Below, piece by piece: positions 7,335-15,472 of a DNA stretch of 41,981 bases. Both the position numbers and the translations under genes were made by a program. The first letter of the stretch is position 1; every line of letters begins with the position of its first letter. The stretch is from Actinomycetota bacterium (lineage in GTDB: Bacteria; Actinomycetota; Actinomycetes; S36-B12). The DNA is taken from NCBI GenBank assembly GCA_017856385.1, contig JAFMFD010000012.1, positions 1 to 41,981 of the forward strand, in the 5' to 3' direction. Below the pieces are notes generated by a model. The model ran no database searches, was not told the origin of the DNA, and saw nothing but the letters and a program-made list of their open reading frames with translations.

Positions 7335-8285
7335 ATGGCGCGCATAGCGGTGACCGGGGCGACCGGATTCGTCGGAGGCACAGTGGCTGCCGTCCTCGCC
7401 GACAAGGGCCATGAGGTGACCTGCCTGGTGCGACGTGATCCCGGACCTGACTTCCCATGGCCGTGGCAGGTCGTCGACTCCTCGGACGTGGGTGATCTCG
7501 AGAGCGCTCTCGACGGCAAGGACGCCGTGGCGCACCTGGCGATCCTGAACGACTTCGCCCTGATGTATGCCGACCGTCGAGCCGGCTGGGACGGATACGT
7601 CGGCCTCACTGAGCGCGTCGTCGCAGCCGCCAACGTGACAGGAGCCCAGGTCGCCTTCATCTCCAGCGACTGGGTGTTCGACGGGGTCGGCCACCTGTAC
7701 CCGGAGGACTTCCCACCGAACCCGGTCAACTACTACGGGGTGCTGAAGGTGGCGTCCGAGCTCGTGGTCCTGCACCAGGCCGATCGGGGATTCGTTGCCC
7801 GTGTCGGCGGCGTCCAGGGGCTGCACCAGACGAAGGCGCACGGGCCTCGCCTGCAGGACTGCGGCTTCGGCTTCTTCGTCCTCGCCCTCGTCGACTCCGT
7901 GAGGGCCGGTCGACGGTTCACGGTCTGGGAGGACCCCCACATCAACAACGTGGCCACGCCGATCGTCGCCCCGGAGATCGGCGCCCTGCTCGGTCGTGGG
8001 ATCGACCGCGGGGTCGACGGCATCCTGCACTTCGCCGGCGCAACGTCCGTCACCCGCAGGGAGCTGGCCATGGCCACCTGCGAAGCGTTCGACCTCGACC
8101 CGGGCATGGTCGACTTCGGCCCGGTGCCGGACGAGGCCCGGCTTCCCGCCCCGGTGCCCTTCGACACCAGCATGGACGGGTCCCGCACCATGGCCCTCCT
8201 GGGCACCGTCGCGCACCCGATCGAGGCGCAGCTTCGCGCCCTCGCGGCGGAAGTGGAGACCGGGCGCCCGGTGCCGCTGAGCTAG
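7335..8285 (+). CDS. NAD-dependent epimerase/dehydratase or RmlD-like reductase
   Basis: An extended short-chain dehydrogenase of 316 residues. The N-terminal VTGATGFVGG binds the cofactor. A YYGVLK motif supplies the catalytic Tyr and Lys, and the preceding SSDWVFDGVGHLYPE is characteristic of the dTDP-4-dehydrorhamnose reductase (RmlD-like) branch. It probably reduces or epimerises a keto group on a sugar, possibly the product of the dehydrogenase encoded two bases upstream. No nucleotide-sugar genes are nearby, so a free-sugar or lactone substrate is as likely as a dTDP-sugar. An inverted repeat follows the stop. Confidence 0.8.
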   Translation: MARIAVTGATGFVGGTVAAVLADKGHEVTCLVRRDPGPDFPWPWQVVDSSDVGDLESALDGKDAVAHLAILNDFALMYADRRAGWDGYVGLTERVVAAANVTGAQVAFISSDWVFDGVGHLYPEDFPPNPVNYYGVLKVASELVVLHQADRGFVARVGGVQGLHQTKAHGPRLQDCGFGFFVLALVDSVRAGRRFTVWEDPHINNVATPIVAPEIGALLGRGIDRGVDGILHFAGATSVTRRELAMATCEAFDLDPGMVDFGPVPDEARLPAPVPFDTSMDGSRTMALLGTVAHPIEAQLRALAAEVETGRPVPLS

Positions 8286-8338
8286 CGACGGGATTCTCGG
8301 GAAGGTCCTCGCCGGCCGCGGGGATCCCTGCCGTCGCT
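8284..8338. terminator. Possible terminator, 8-bp inverted repeat
   Basis: AGCGACGG (8284-8291) pairs exactly with CCGTCGCT (8331-8338). It starts within the stop codon of the preceding gene and encloses a GC-rich 39-base loop. The long loop makes this a weak terminator call. Confidence 0.35.
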
Positions 8339-8366
8339 CGTCATGCGGCCCTGCTCGCTGCGGGCC

Positions 8367-8372
8367 TATCCT
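8367..8372 (+). promoter_or_regulatory. Candidate -10 for the Rieske gene
   Basis: TATCCT matches TAnnnT 48 bases before the ATG at 8421. It would give a leader of about 40 bases ending in a GAGGGGG ribosome-binding site. Confidence 0.4.
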
Positions 8373-8420
8373 TCAGGAGTCACTGGGTGACCCGGTGCAT
8401 GTCACTCGAGGGGGATGTCG

Positions 8421-8846
8421 ATGAAGTCCACACCCGCCGGTCGGGTCTCCCGCCGTGCCTTTCTCGCAGGTGCCTGCGGGCTTGCCGTCGCCGGCATGGC
8501 CGCCGCCCCTGCCGCGGCGGAGTCGGCGATCAAGCGGCTGCCCGACGGGCGGGTCGCCGTGCGCGTAGCCAAGGTGCCCAGCCTGGCCAAGGTCGGCGGG
8601 GCCGCCCAGCTCGGCACGGTCAAGGGCACTCCGGTGGCGGTCGTGCGCACCGACACCGGGTACGAGGCGTTGTCGCTGCGGTGCCCCCACGCGGGAGCGA
8701 CCGTGCAGCGGCAGTCACCCGGGTGGGTCTGCCCTGCGCACGGCTCGCAGTTCGAGATCGACGGCGAACTCGTGCGTGGGCCGGCGACGACCTCCCTGGC
8801 CGAGGTACCGTCGCGCCTGCGCAGGGGCGTGCTGACCGTCGGATGA
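8421..8846 (+). CDS. Tat-exported Rieske [2Fe-2S] protein
   Basis: A small exported iron-sulfur protein of 141 residues. A twin-arginine signal (SRRAFLAG, Arg11-Arg12) followed by a hydrophobic Ala-rich stretch indicates folded export by the Tat pathway. The Rieske ligands are complete: Cys88-Pro-His90 and Cys104-Pro-Ala-His107, the latter in CPAHGSQF. The start at 8421 is preferred over an ATG two codons upstream because GAGGGGG (8408-8414) is then correctly spaced. Such single-domain proteins pass electrons to an exported or membrane partner. None is encoded next to it; the neighbours are cytoplasmic sugar dehydrogenases, so its partner is unknown. Confidence 0.9.
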   Translation: MKSTPAGRVSRRAFLAGACGLAVAGMAAAPAAAESAIKRLPDGRVAVRVAKVPSLAKVGGAAQLGTVKGTPVAVVRTDTGYEALSLRCPHAGATVQRQSPGWVCPAHGSQFEIDGELVRGPATTSLAEVPSRLRRGVLTVG

Positions 8847-8877
8847 CGCGCCACCCGGCGCATGGACGGGGATAGGG

Positions 8878-10356
8878 GTGTCGACGGTGAAGCGACTCGG
8901 TCCGGCAACGCTGGCCGACCTGCCTCCAGGCGTGCAGCGGCCGGGGTACGACCGGTCCGAGGTTGCTGCCGGCATCGTGCATGTCGGTGTCGGCAGCTTC
9001 CACCGGGCGCATCAGGCCCTGGCGATCGACCGGCTGCTTCAGGCGGGCCAGGGTCGAGACTGGGGCATCCGCGGTGTCGCGCTGCTGCCCGGCGATGAGC
9101 CCCTCGTCCGGCGGATGCAGCAGCAGGACGGCCTCTACACGCTCGTCGAGAAATATCCGGACGGCACCTGGGACCTGCGCGTCATCGGCAGCATTCTCGA
9201 CGTCCTCTTCGGCCCTGACGACATGACCGCCGTGCTCGAGGCCATGGCGGATCCGCGGGTCCGGATCGTCTCGCTGACTATCACCGAGGGCGGCTACAAC
9301 GTCGATCGGCGCTCTGGGGAGTTCATCGCGGACGAGCCGTCGATCCGCGCCGAGCTCCAGCCCGGCGCCGCGCCGGCGACAGTGTTCGGTGTCGTGTGCT
9401 CGGCGCTGCGCATGCGGCGTGATCGCGGAGTCGAGCCGTTCACCGTGCTGTCGTGCGACAACATCCAGGGCAACGGCGACGTTGCACGCAGGATGTTCTG
9501 CGCCTTCGCGGACCTGTGGGACCCGCAGTTCGGGGAGTGGATGAGGGGGAGTGTGAGCTTCCCGAACACCATGGTCGATCGGATCACGCCGGTGACCACT
9601 CCCGCCGACGTCGAGACGGTCAGCGAGCTCCTCGGACTGCGGGACGAGTGCCCCGTGGTGTGCGAACCGTTCTTCCAGTGGGTCATCGAGGACGCCTTCC
9701 CGACCGGTCGTCCGGCCTGGCAGGAGGCCGGGGCGCACCTGACCGAGGACGTCGCCCCGTACGAGAAGATGAAGCTGCGCCTCCTCAACGCGAGCCATCA
9801 GGGCCTCTGCTACTTCGGCCACCTCGCCGGATTCGACCTCGTGCACGAGGCCATGCAGTGGGAGGCGCTGCGGATCTTCCTCCGGCGGTACATGGACGAG
9901 GAGGCGACCTCGACCCTCGACCCCGTGGCCGGCGTGGACCTCGATGCCTACAAGGCGCAGCTCATCGACCGCTTCAGCAACCCGGAGGTCCGTGACACCA
10001 TCGCGCGCCTGTGTGCGGAGTCCTCCGACCGCATCCCGAAGTGGCTCCTCCCGGTCGTGCACGACCGTCTGGCGCAGGGGGCCTCGGTCGATCTCTCGGC
10101 GGCGATCGTCGCGAGCTGGGCCCGCTACGCGGAGGGGGTCGACGAGCACGGCGGCGAGATCACCGTCGTGGACCCGCTGCGGGATTCGCTGATCCCGCTC
10201 GCCCGTCGACAGCGTGAGGACCCGGCGGCCTTCATCGGCAATCGCGCACTGTTCGGCGACCTGTCGGACGACCCTCGCTTTCGGGAGCCGTACCTGTCCG
10301 CGCTCGCAGGGCTGCATGCCCGGGGATCGCGCACAATGCTGGAGGAGCTGACATGA
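8878..10356 (+). CDS. Mannitol dehydrogenase family polyol dehydrogenase
   Basis: A long-chain, metal-independent NAD-dependent polyol dehydrogenase of 492 residues (mannitol 2-dehydrogenase, D-arabinitol dehydrogenase or fructuronate reductase type). The N-terminal segment VGVGSFHRAHQA is the cofactor-binding signature. NTMVDRITP lies mid-protein. The catalytic set Lys, Asn and His is present in KLRLLNASH, matching the K-x4-N-x2-H pattern of the family. It would interconvert a hexitol or pentitol and a 2-ketose. The GTG start has GGGATAGGGG nearby. Its stop overlaps the start of the sorbitol-type dehydrogenase (ATGA), so the two polyol dehydrogenases are co-translated. The substrate cannot be fixed among mannitol, arabinitol and uronates. 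Confidence 0.9.
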   Translation: MSTVKRLGPATLADLPPGVQRPGYDRSEVAAGIVHVGVGSFHRAHQALAIDRLLQAGQGRDWGIRGVALLPGDEPLVRRMQQQDGLYTLVEKYPDGTWDLRVIGSILDVLFGPDDMTAVLEAMADPRVRIVSLTITEGGYNVDRRSGEFIADEPSIRAELQPGAAPATVFGVVCSALRMRRDRGVEPFTVLSCDNIQGNGDVARRMFCAFADLWDPQFGEWMRGSVSFPNTMVDRITPVTTPADVETVSELLGLRDECPVVCEPFFQWVIEDAFPTGRPAWQEAGAHLTEDVAPYEKMKLRLLNASHQGLCYFGHLAGFDLVHEAMQWEALRIFLRRYMDEEATSTLDPVAGVDLDAYKAQLIDRFSNPEVRDTIARLCAESSDRIPKWLLPVVHDRLAQGASVDLSAAIVASWARYAEGVDEHGGEITVVDPLRDSLIPLARRQREDPAAFIGNRALFGDLSDDPRFREPYLSALAGLHARGSRTMLEELT

Positions 10357-11387
10357 GTGATGCACTGCCATCCGTCCAGCGGGCGAGCGTGCTGCGCGAG
10401 GACCTGACCCTCGTCATGGAGGAGCGGTCGGTCCCGCGGCCCGGTCGGGGCGAGGTGCTCGTGCAGGTGCGCTCCGTCGGAGTCTGCGGGAGCGACATCC
10501 ACTACTTCGAGCACGGCCGCATCGCGGACTTCGTCGTCGAGTCGCCGATGATCCTCGGGCACGAGTCGTCGGGCACGGTCGTCGACGTGGGAGAGGGCGT
10601 GCACGACCTGCCGATCGGCACGACCGTGGCACTTGAGCCAGGCATTCCTTGCGCGACCTGCGAGCAGTGCCGCGCCGGGCGCTACAACCTGTGCCCCGAC
10701 GTGCGCTTCTTCGCCACGCCTCCTATCGACGGCACGCTGTGCGACTACGTGGTGGTCCCCCGGGCCTTCGCCCATCCCGTGCCCGATCACGTCTCGTTCG
10801 ATGCGGCTGCCCTCGTCGAGCCCCTGTCAGTGGGCGTCTGGGCGTGCCGCAAGGCGAGGGTTGGACTCGGCACACGGGTGCTGGTGACCGGCGCCGGTCC
10901 GGTGGGGATGATGGCCGCCCTCGTCGCGCGTGCCAGCGGTGCTGCGCAGGTGACGATCACCGACACCAACCCCGCACGGCGTGCGCACGCCGCGGTGCTC
11001 GGGTTCGCCGTGGTGGATCCGGGCGCGGCAGCCGTGGCCGATGAGGTCACCGCGGACGTGCTGCTGGAGTGCAGTGGTGCGGCGGCCGCGATCGACGCGG
11101 GAATCCGCGCGGTGGTGCCCGCCGGCGTGGTCGTGCTGGTGGGCATGAGCCCGACCACGATGGTCGAGTTGCCGGTCGGCGTGATCCAGGCGCGCGAGCT
11201 GTGGGTGACCGGGACCTTCCGTTATGCACATGCGTACCCGACGGCGATCTCCCTGGTCGCATCGGGCGCTGTGGACCTCGATGCCCTGGTGTCGCACACC
11301 TTCCCGCTTGAGGAGGCGGAGCAGGCACTGACCCAGCCGCGCATGGACCCGGCGACGATGAAGGTGGTCATCCGTGTCTCGGCGTAA
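10353..11387 (+). CDS. Zinc-dependent polyol (sorbitol-type) dehydrogenase
   Basis: A medium-chain zinc alcohol dehydrogenase of 344 residues, closest to the sorbitol/xylitol/L-iditol dehydrogenase branch. Catalytic-zinc residues lie in GVCGSDIHYFEHG, GHESSG and VEPLSVG. The structural-zinc cysteines are spaced CATCEQCRAGRYNLC. The nucleotide-binding motif is VTGAGPVGMMAA. It would oxidise a polyol at C2 to a ketose. A GGAGGAG ribosome-binding site (10341-10347) sits inside the previous gene. The ATGA overlap suggests that it and the mannitol-type enzyme act on related polyols, giving two different entry oxidations into one ketose pathway. Confidence 0.9.
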   Translation: MSDALPSVQRASVLREDLTLVMEERSVPRPGRGEVLVQVRSVGVCGSDIHYFEHGRIADFVVESPMILGHESSGTVVDVGEGVHDLPIGTTVALEPGIPCATCEQCRAGRYNLCPDVRFFATPPIDGTLCDYVVVPRAFAHPVPDHVSFDAAALVEPLSVGVWACRKARVGLGTRVLVTGAGPVGMMAALVARASGAAQVTITDTNPARRAHAAVLGFAVVDPGAAAVADEVTADVLLECSGAAAAIDAGIRAVVPAGVVVLVGMSPTTMVELPVGVIQARELWVTGTFRYAHAYPTAISLVASGAVDLDALVSHTFPLEEAEQALTQPRMDPATMKVVIRVSA

Positions 11388-11769
11388 GCGGAGCGCAGCA
11401 GCCGTGGTTCGAGGGCAGGCCGTCGGCTGGCTCGCCTGCGCTGCCGTGGCCGTCTCGCTCGCGGGATGCGGGGGAGGCTCCACCGTCGACGCGTCGTGCG
11501 ATGTCGACGGTGTCTCGCATGAGATCGAGCACATCCTCTCGGAGGCCGATGCCGAACTCGGCACCCTCACGTCTCTCTCCTGTGCCGATGACTGGGCCCA
11601 CGCGACCGTCCAGGTCGTCGAGCCGACCGGTGAGCGCGCGGAGTCCTTCCTGCTGCGGGGCAGCGACATGGGCTGGATCCTCTCCTCGCCCATGGACGCG
11701 TGCGTCGAGGGCGGGCCGATCGCCATCCCCGAGGCGCTGCGCGACGTGGCCTGCGCCGCCGAGGGGTGA
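11374..11769 (+). CDS. Small hypothetical lipoprotein
   Basis: A 131-residue protein with a basic start, a hydrophobic stretch and a lipobox (VSLAGC, Cys32), so it is probably anchored on the outer face of the membrane. The mature part has no domain I recognise. It contains three further cysteines besides the lipobox (ASCDVD, LSCADD, DACVE) and a fourth near the end (VACAA), possibly forming disulfides outside the cell. The GTG start at 11374 lies 14 bases inside the upstream dehydrogenase; an alternative GTG at 11404 would still keep the lipobox. Confidence 0.7.
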   Translation: MSRRKRSAAAVVRGQAVGWLACAAVAVSLAGCGGGSTVDASCDVDGVSHEIEHILSEADAELGTLTSLSCADDWAHATVQVVEPTGERAESFLLRGSDMGWILSSPMDACVEGGPIAIPEALRDVACAAEG

Positions 11770-11803
11770 GGGCTGCGTTCCGCGGGATCGTGCGCCCCGT
11801 GGG

Positions 11804-11822
11804 CGAAATCCTGCGGATTTCG
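11804..11822. promoter_or_regulatory. Perfect 19-bp inverted repeat before the first aminotransferase
   Basis: CGAAATCC (11804-11811) and GGATTTCG (11815-11822) are perfect complements around TGC. The arm is AT-richer than its surroundings. It lies 35 bases after the lipoprotein stop and about 37 bases upstream of a TAGCCT -10 candidate (11859-11864). It could be an operator or a compact terminator; no U-tract follows. Confidence 0.5.
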
Positions 11823-11858
11823 TCGTCACATTCCCTAGCCATGCGCCAATCCGTGAGC

Positions 11859-11864
11859 TAGCCT
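11859..11864 (+). promoter_or_regulatory. Candidate -10 for the first aminotransferase
   Basis: TAGCCT fits TAnnnT, giving a leader of about 27 bases that contains an AGGGAG ribosome-binding site before the ATG at 11898. GATAAC at 11868-11873 is an alternative. Confidence 0.4.
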
Positions 11865-11897
11865 GCAGATAACTGCGGAATACACAGGGAGCCCACC

Positions 11898-13301
11898 ATG
11901 ACCGCTGTCACCATGGCCCACGACCCCGCCACGTGGCGCACGCTGCCGGACAGGTCCACCCCGATCGACCACGAGCGGGTGGCGGCCCTGATGGCGCAGG
12001 AGTGGGCGCGATTCGCCGCGACCACGCCGGCCTCCGGGGAGCACAACGCCCGGGCGAGCCGGTCGCTCCCGTTGGGGGTCACGTCGTCGTTCCAGCACTG
12101 GGACCCGTACCCGATCTCGGTCGTCTCGGCGCGTGGGGCGTGGCTCACCGACGTCGACGGCCGGCAGCTGCTCGACCTGTCGATGGGGTTCGGCGCGATG
12201 CTCGTCGGCCACCTCAACCCCGTCGTCGTGGAGAAGGTGAAGGAGGCGCTCGAGAAGACCGGCACGCTCTTCGTCACCCCGTCGCCGACGGCCACACAGG
12301 TGGCGGAGCGGTACCAGCAGCGTTTCGGCCTGGACCGCCTGCGCTTCACCAACTCCGGGACGGAGTCGACGATGTACGCGGTCCGCACGGCCCGCGCCTA
12401 CACCGGCCGCAAGGCGATCGTGAAGCTCGAGGGCGGCTACCACGGCGGCTATGACGCCCTCTCGGTGTCGGTCAAGCCAGCGGTCGCGGATGCAGGGCCT
12501 GAGGACGCCCCAACTCCCGTCACCCCGTTCGAGGTCGAGGCGGGCACCGTGCACGTCGTGCCGTACAACGACATCGACCGCCTGCGCGAGGTGCTCGAGC
12601 AGAGTTCGGCTGAGATCGCCGCGGTCGTGATGGAGCCGGTCATGGAGAACATCGGGATCGTGCTGCCGGATGCCGGCTACCTCGCAGCGGTGAGGGCGGC
12701 ATGCGACGAGTACGGCGTGCTCCTGATCTTCGACGAGGTGAAGACGGGCCTCACCGCGGGGTACGCGGGCGCGGCCAAGCGCCTCGGTGTCACGCCCGAC
12801 CTGGTCACGCTGGCCAAGAGCATCGGGGGCGGCCTTCCGCTCGCGGCCTTCGGCGGCCGTGAAGAGGTCATGCAGGCGGTCGTCGACAACCGCATGCCGC
12901 ACTTCGGCACCTACAACGGCAATCCGCTCGTCATGGCCGCGGCGATGGCTGTCGACGAGGTCTGCACCGAGGCCGCGCTCGATGCGGCAGAGGGAATCAA
13001 CGACGACGCGCTCGTCGCCCTCGATGCCGTCATCGCGGAGTACGAGCTGCCGGCCCACACCGTCGGCTTCGGGGTCAAGGGGGCGGTCACCTGGTCGGCC
13101 ACCCCGGTGCGGAACTACCGCGACTACAAGCGCACAGACTTCGAGGTCGCCGAGCTCAGCTGGCTGTGGGGCATCAACCGCGGGGTGCTGACACCCCCGG
13201 GGCTGGATGAGCAGTGGCTGGTGTCGCTGGCGCACACCAAGGACGACATGGACCTGCTGGTCGGGGAGTTCCGGGATCTGGCGGAGGCCCTTCGGGCGTA
13301 G
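11898..13301 (+). CDS. Class III aminotransferase (first copy)
   Basis: A PLP-dependent fold-type I enzyme of 467 residues in the group that holds glutamate-1-semialdehyde aminomutases and omega-aminotransferases. The PLP phosphate loop reads TNSGTEST, YHGGYDALS follows, the cofactor-ring Asp lies in LIFDEVKTG, and the catalytic Lys is in LAKSIGGGLPLA. It is not the heme enzyme HemL by context: it lies in a sugar/polyol island and has an extended N-terminus of about 50 residues. It may aminate or deaminate a keto sugar, keto-polyol or semialdehyde. A second, more divergent class III enzyme lies at 20232-21587. Confidence 0.88.
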   Translation: MTAVTMAHDPATWRTLPDRSTPIDHERVAALMAQEWARFAATTPASGEHNARASRSLPLGVTSSFQHWDPYPISVVSARGAWLTDVDGRQLLDLSMGFGAMLVGHLNPVVVEKVKEALEKTGTLFVTPSPTATQVAERYQQRFGLDRLRFTNSGTESTMYAVRTARAYTGRKAIVKLEGGYHGGYDALSVSVKPAVADAGPEDAPTPVTPFEVEAGTVHVVPYNDIDRLREVLEQSSAEIAAVVMEPVMENIGIVLPDAGYLAAVRAACDEYGVLLIFDEVKTGLTAGYAGAAKRLGVTPDLVTLAKSIGGGLPLAAFGGREEVMQAVVDNRMPHFGTYNGNPLVMAAAMAVDEVCTEAALDAAEGINDDALVALDAVIAEYELPAHTVGFGVKGAVTWSATPVRNYRDYKRTDFEVAELSWLWGINRGVLTPPGLDEQWLVSLAHTKDDMDLLVGEFRDLAEALRA

Positions 13302-13342
13302 TCGGTGCCGCGCGGGACCGCACGGTGGCCGGTCTGGTCTCC

Positions 13343-13348
13343 TACTGT
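13343..13348 (+). promoter_or_regulatory. Candidate -10 of the response-regulator operon
   Basis: TACTGT fits TAnnnT 36 bases before the GTG at 13379. GAAGGGG (13364-13370) then serves as ribosome-binding site. Confidence 0.4.
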
Positions 13349-13378
13349 GTCGACCACGGACCTGAAGGGGTGACGAGG

Positions 13379-14101
13379 GTGTCGGACAGTGCAGTCGGGC
13401 AGGAACGCGCTTCGCGGACCGTCCTGGTGGTGGAGGACGACGCGGCGATCCGGCTGGTGCTCCGCACCAACCTCGAGGATGAGGGGTATCGCGCCCTCGA
13501 GGCGGAGACGGCCGAGCAGGGGCTCGTGATGATCATGGACGAGCGCGTGGACGTCGTGCTCGTCGACCTGCGGCTCCCGGGCATTCAGGGCCTCGATCTC
13601 GTGCGCACCCTGCGGGCGACGAGCTCCGTGCCGATCATCATCGTCACGGCGCAGACCGACAGCCAGGACGTCGTGGCCGGGCTCGAGGCGGGTGCGGACG
13701 ACTACGTGACGAAGCCGTTCGTGGCCAAGGAGCTGATGGCGCGCATCAGGACCCAGCTGCGCCGGTCGCAGGTCGACGACGAGCCGAGCGAACCCACCCC
13801 CGCCGTGCTTGTCTGCGGACCGATCGAACTGCGCACCGACACCGCCGAGGTGCGGCGCCATGGCGACCTCGTGCCGGTCTCGCGCATCGAGTTCTACGTG
13901 CTGGCGGAGCTCATCGCGGCGCGCGGCCGGGTGCTCAGCCGTGACTACCTCCTGCGCAAGGTCTGGGGCTACGGCAACGCCGGAGACGGGCGGGTGGTCG
14001 ACAACCTGATCTACCGGCTTCGCAGCAAGATCGAGGACGACCCGGCCAATCCCCGCCTGCTCACGACAGTGCGCGGCTTCGGGTACCGCATGAAGGCCTG
14101 A
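13379..14101 (+). CDS. OmpR-family response regulator
   Basis: A DNA-binding response regulator of 240 residues. The receiver domain holds the acidic pocket (VVEDD), the phosphorylated Asp63 (LVDLRLPG) and Lys112 (DDYVTKPF). The C-terminal winged-helix domain shows RVLSRDYLLRKVWGYG and the NLIYRLRSKIEDDPANP recognition region. Receiver motifs resemble MtrA/CseB-type actinobacterial regulators (TDSQDVVAGLEAGADDYVTKPF). The start at 13379 is chosen for spacing to GAAGGGG; a GTG nine bases upstream is possible. It is followed by a histidine kinase and a GerMN lipoprotein, a layout like a small MtrAB-LpqB or Cse system. It may control envelope functions rather than the flanking sugar genes. Confidence 0.92.
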   Translation: MSDSAVGQERASRTVLVVEDDAAIRLVLRTNLEDEGYRALEAETAEQGLVMIMDERVDVVLVDLRLPGIQGLDLVRTLRATSSVPIIIVTAQTDSQDVVAGLEAGADDYVTKPFVAKELMARIRTQLRRSQVDDEPSEPTPAVLVCGPIELRTDTAEVRRHGDLVPVSRIEFYVLAELIAARGRVLSRDYLLRKVWGYGNAGDGRVVDNLIYRLRSKIEDDPANPRLLTTVRGFGYRMKA

Positions 14102-14131
14102 CCTCGAGCCCGCAGTCCCGGCCAGGCTGGA

Positions 14132-14137
14132 GATGAT
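14132..14137 (+). promoter_or_regulatory. Possible -10 of the histidine kinase (leaderless)
   Basis: GATGAT is followed by six bases and the GTG at 14144. The hexamer is a poor match but the spacing equals that of other leaderless candidates here. It would give the kinase a promoter separate from the regulator. Confidence 0.35.
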
Positions 14138-14143
14138 GCCCCC

Positions 14144-15472
14144 GTGAGGATGGGACTTCGCACGCGTGTTGCCGCCGCCTTCGCGGTGCTGTCGCTGACG
14201 GTCGCGGGCTCGGTCTCCCTCGCCACCTACGTCGTCGCATCCTGGTACCTGGTCAGCCAGCGGGAGTCGGCCGCCCTCACCCGCGCGGTTCTCGACTCCC
14301 GCGCGGCCGGCGCTGCGCTCGAGGCCGGGGCCTCGCCGGGACAGGCGCTCGCCCAGATCCCCTCGGTCGGGTCCTCGCAGCCGATGCTGCGCCTCGAGGG
14401 CACGTGGTACACCGCAGGTGTCACGATCCAGCCGGACGAGATCCCGCAGTCCCTGGTGAGCACTACCCAGGGGGCGACGCAGCGGACCAACGTCGGCGGC
14501 GACCCGTTCTACATCGCGGCCATCCCGGTCGGCAGCGCCCTGTACGTCGAGGTGTTCCCGCTGCGCGACCTGGACACGATCCTGGTGTGGGGAGGCTGGA
14601 CCAGCGTCGTGCTCACGCTGCTGGCCGGGGCCCTGGGCGCGGTCCTCGGGGCGACGGCGGTGGGCCGCCTGCTGCGCCCGGTGCGTCGCCTCGGTGTCGC
14701 TGCGCAGCGAATCGCCAGCGGTGAGCTGGCCACCCGCATCGACCTGACGGGAGATCGCGACCTCGACCCCATCGCCGAGTCCTTCAACGACATGGCTGAG
14801 GCCGTGGAGACGCGGATCGCCCGTGAGCGCCGCTTCAGCGGCAACGTCAGCCACGAGCTCCGGTCGCCGGTCACCGCCGCACTCGGCACCGCGGAGCTCC
14901 TCGAATCACGCAGTGACCGGCTCCCCGAGCGGGAGGCCGGCCTCGTCACTGTCCTCAGCCAGCAGGTTCGGCGGATGGCCCAGGTGCTGCTCGACCTGCT
15001 CGAGATCAGCCGCATCGGCTCAGACGATCCGCCGCTGTGGGAGAGCGCGGACATCCAGGCGCTGTGCCGAGAGGTGCTGCAGCAGCGGGGCATAGATCCA
15101 ACCATCCTGACGGGGGTCCACCCCGTCATCCGGACCGACGCCCGGCGCTTTGAGCGGATCATCGGCAATCTCGTCGACAACGCCCAGTCCCACGGTGGTG
15201 GCATCACGTCTGTGACCGTCGCGGCCGAGGGCGCGCAGGTCATGATCAGGGTCGACGACTCCGGGCCCGGCGTCGACGAGGCGATCCGGGAGAGGCTGTT
15301 CGAGCCGTTCGCCCGAGGCAGCACCGCCCACCGCACCTCCGGCGCAGGACTCGGCCTGGCCATTGCCCGCGAGCAGGCGCAGGTGCTCGGGGGAACGCTG
15401 CGGGTGGAGTCCGCACCGACAGGAGGGGCTCGGTTCGTGGTGGCCCTGCCCGACGTCGGGGAGGACGAGTGA
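14144..15472 (+). CDS. Membrane sensor histidine kinase
   Basis: A sensor kinase of 442 residues, probably partner of the upstream response regulator. One transmembrane helix (about 8-32) and another (about 145-172) bound an extracellular sensor region. A HAMP linker follows (RLLRPVRRLGVAAQRIASGEL). The dimerisation domain carries the phosphorylated His237 in VSHELRSPVTA. The ATPase domain shows NLVDNAQSHGG (N box), VDDSGPGVD (G1) and GAGLGLAIAREQ (G2). Its stop overlaps the GTG of the lipoprotein gene (GTGA), so kinase and lipoprotein are co-translated. The signal it senses is unknown; the lipoprotein could modulate it. Confidence 0.93.
   Translation: MRMGLRTRVAAAFAVLSLTVAGSVSLATYVVASWYLVSQRESAALTRAVLDSRAAGAALEAGASPGQALAQIPSVGSSQPMLRLEGTWYTAGVTIQPDEIPQSLVSTTQGATQRTNVGGDPFYIAAIPVGSALYVEVFPLRDLDTILVWGGWTSVVLTLLAGALGAVLGATAVGRLLRPVRRLGVAAQRIASGELATRIDLTGDRDLDPIAESFNDMAEAVETRIARERRFSGNVSHELRSPVTAALGTAELLESRSDRLPEREAGLVTVLSQQVRRMAQVLLDLLEISRIGSDDPPLWESADIQALCREVLQQRGIDPTILTGVHPVIRTDARRFERIIGNLVDNAQSHGGGITSVTVAAEGAQVMIRVDDSGPGVDEAIRERLFEPFARGSTAHRTSGAGLGLAIAREQAQVLGGTLRVESAPTGGARFVVALPDVGEDE

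Noticed and set aside
8620-10371. Long minus-strand open frame (583 codons) opposite the mannitol-dehydrogenase gene
   Set aside because: It is Arg/His/Asp-rich without recognisable motifs, and the plus strand has a complete known enzyme. Antisense frames stay open at this GC content.
11898-13301. hemL (glutamate-1-semialdehyde aminomutase)
   Set aside because: Fold and motifs are related, but no heme genes are nearby, the N-terminus is extended and the gene sits in a sugar island. A general class III aminotransferase call is safer.
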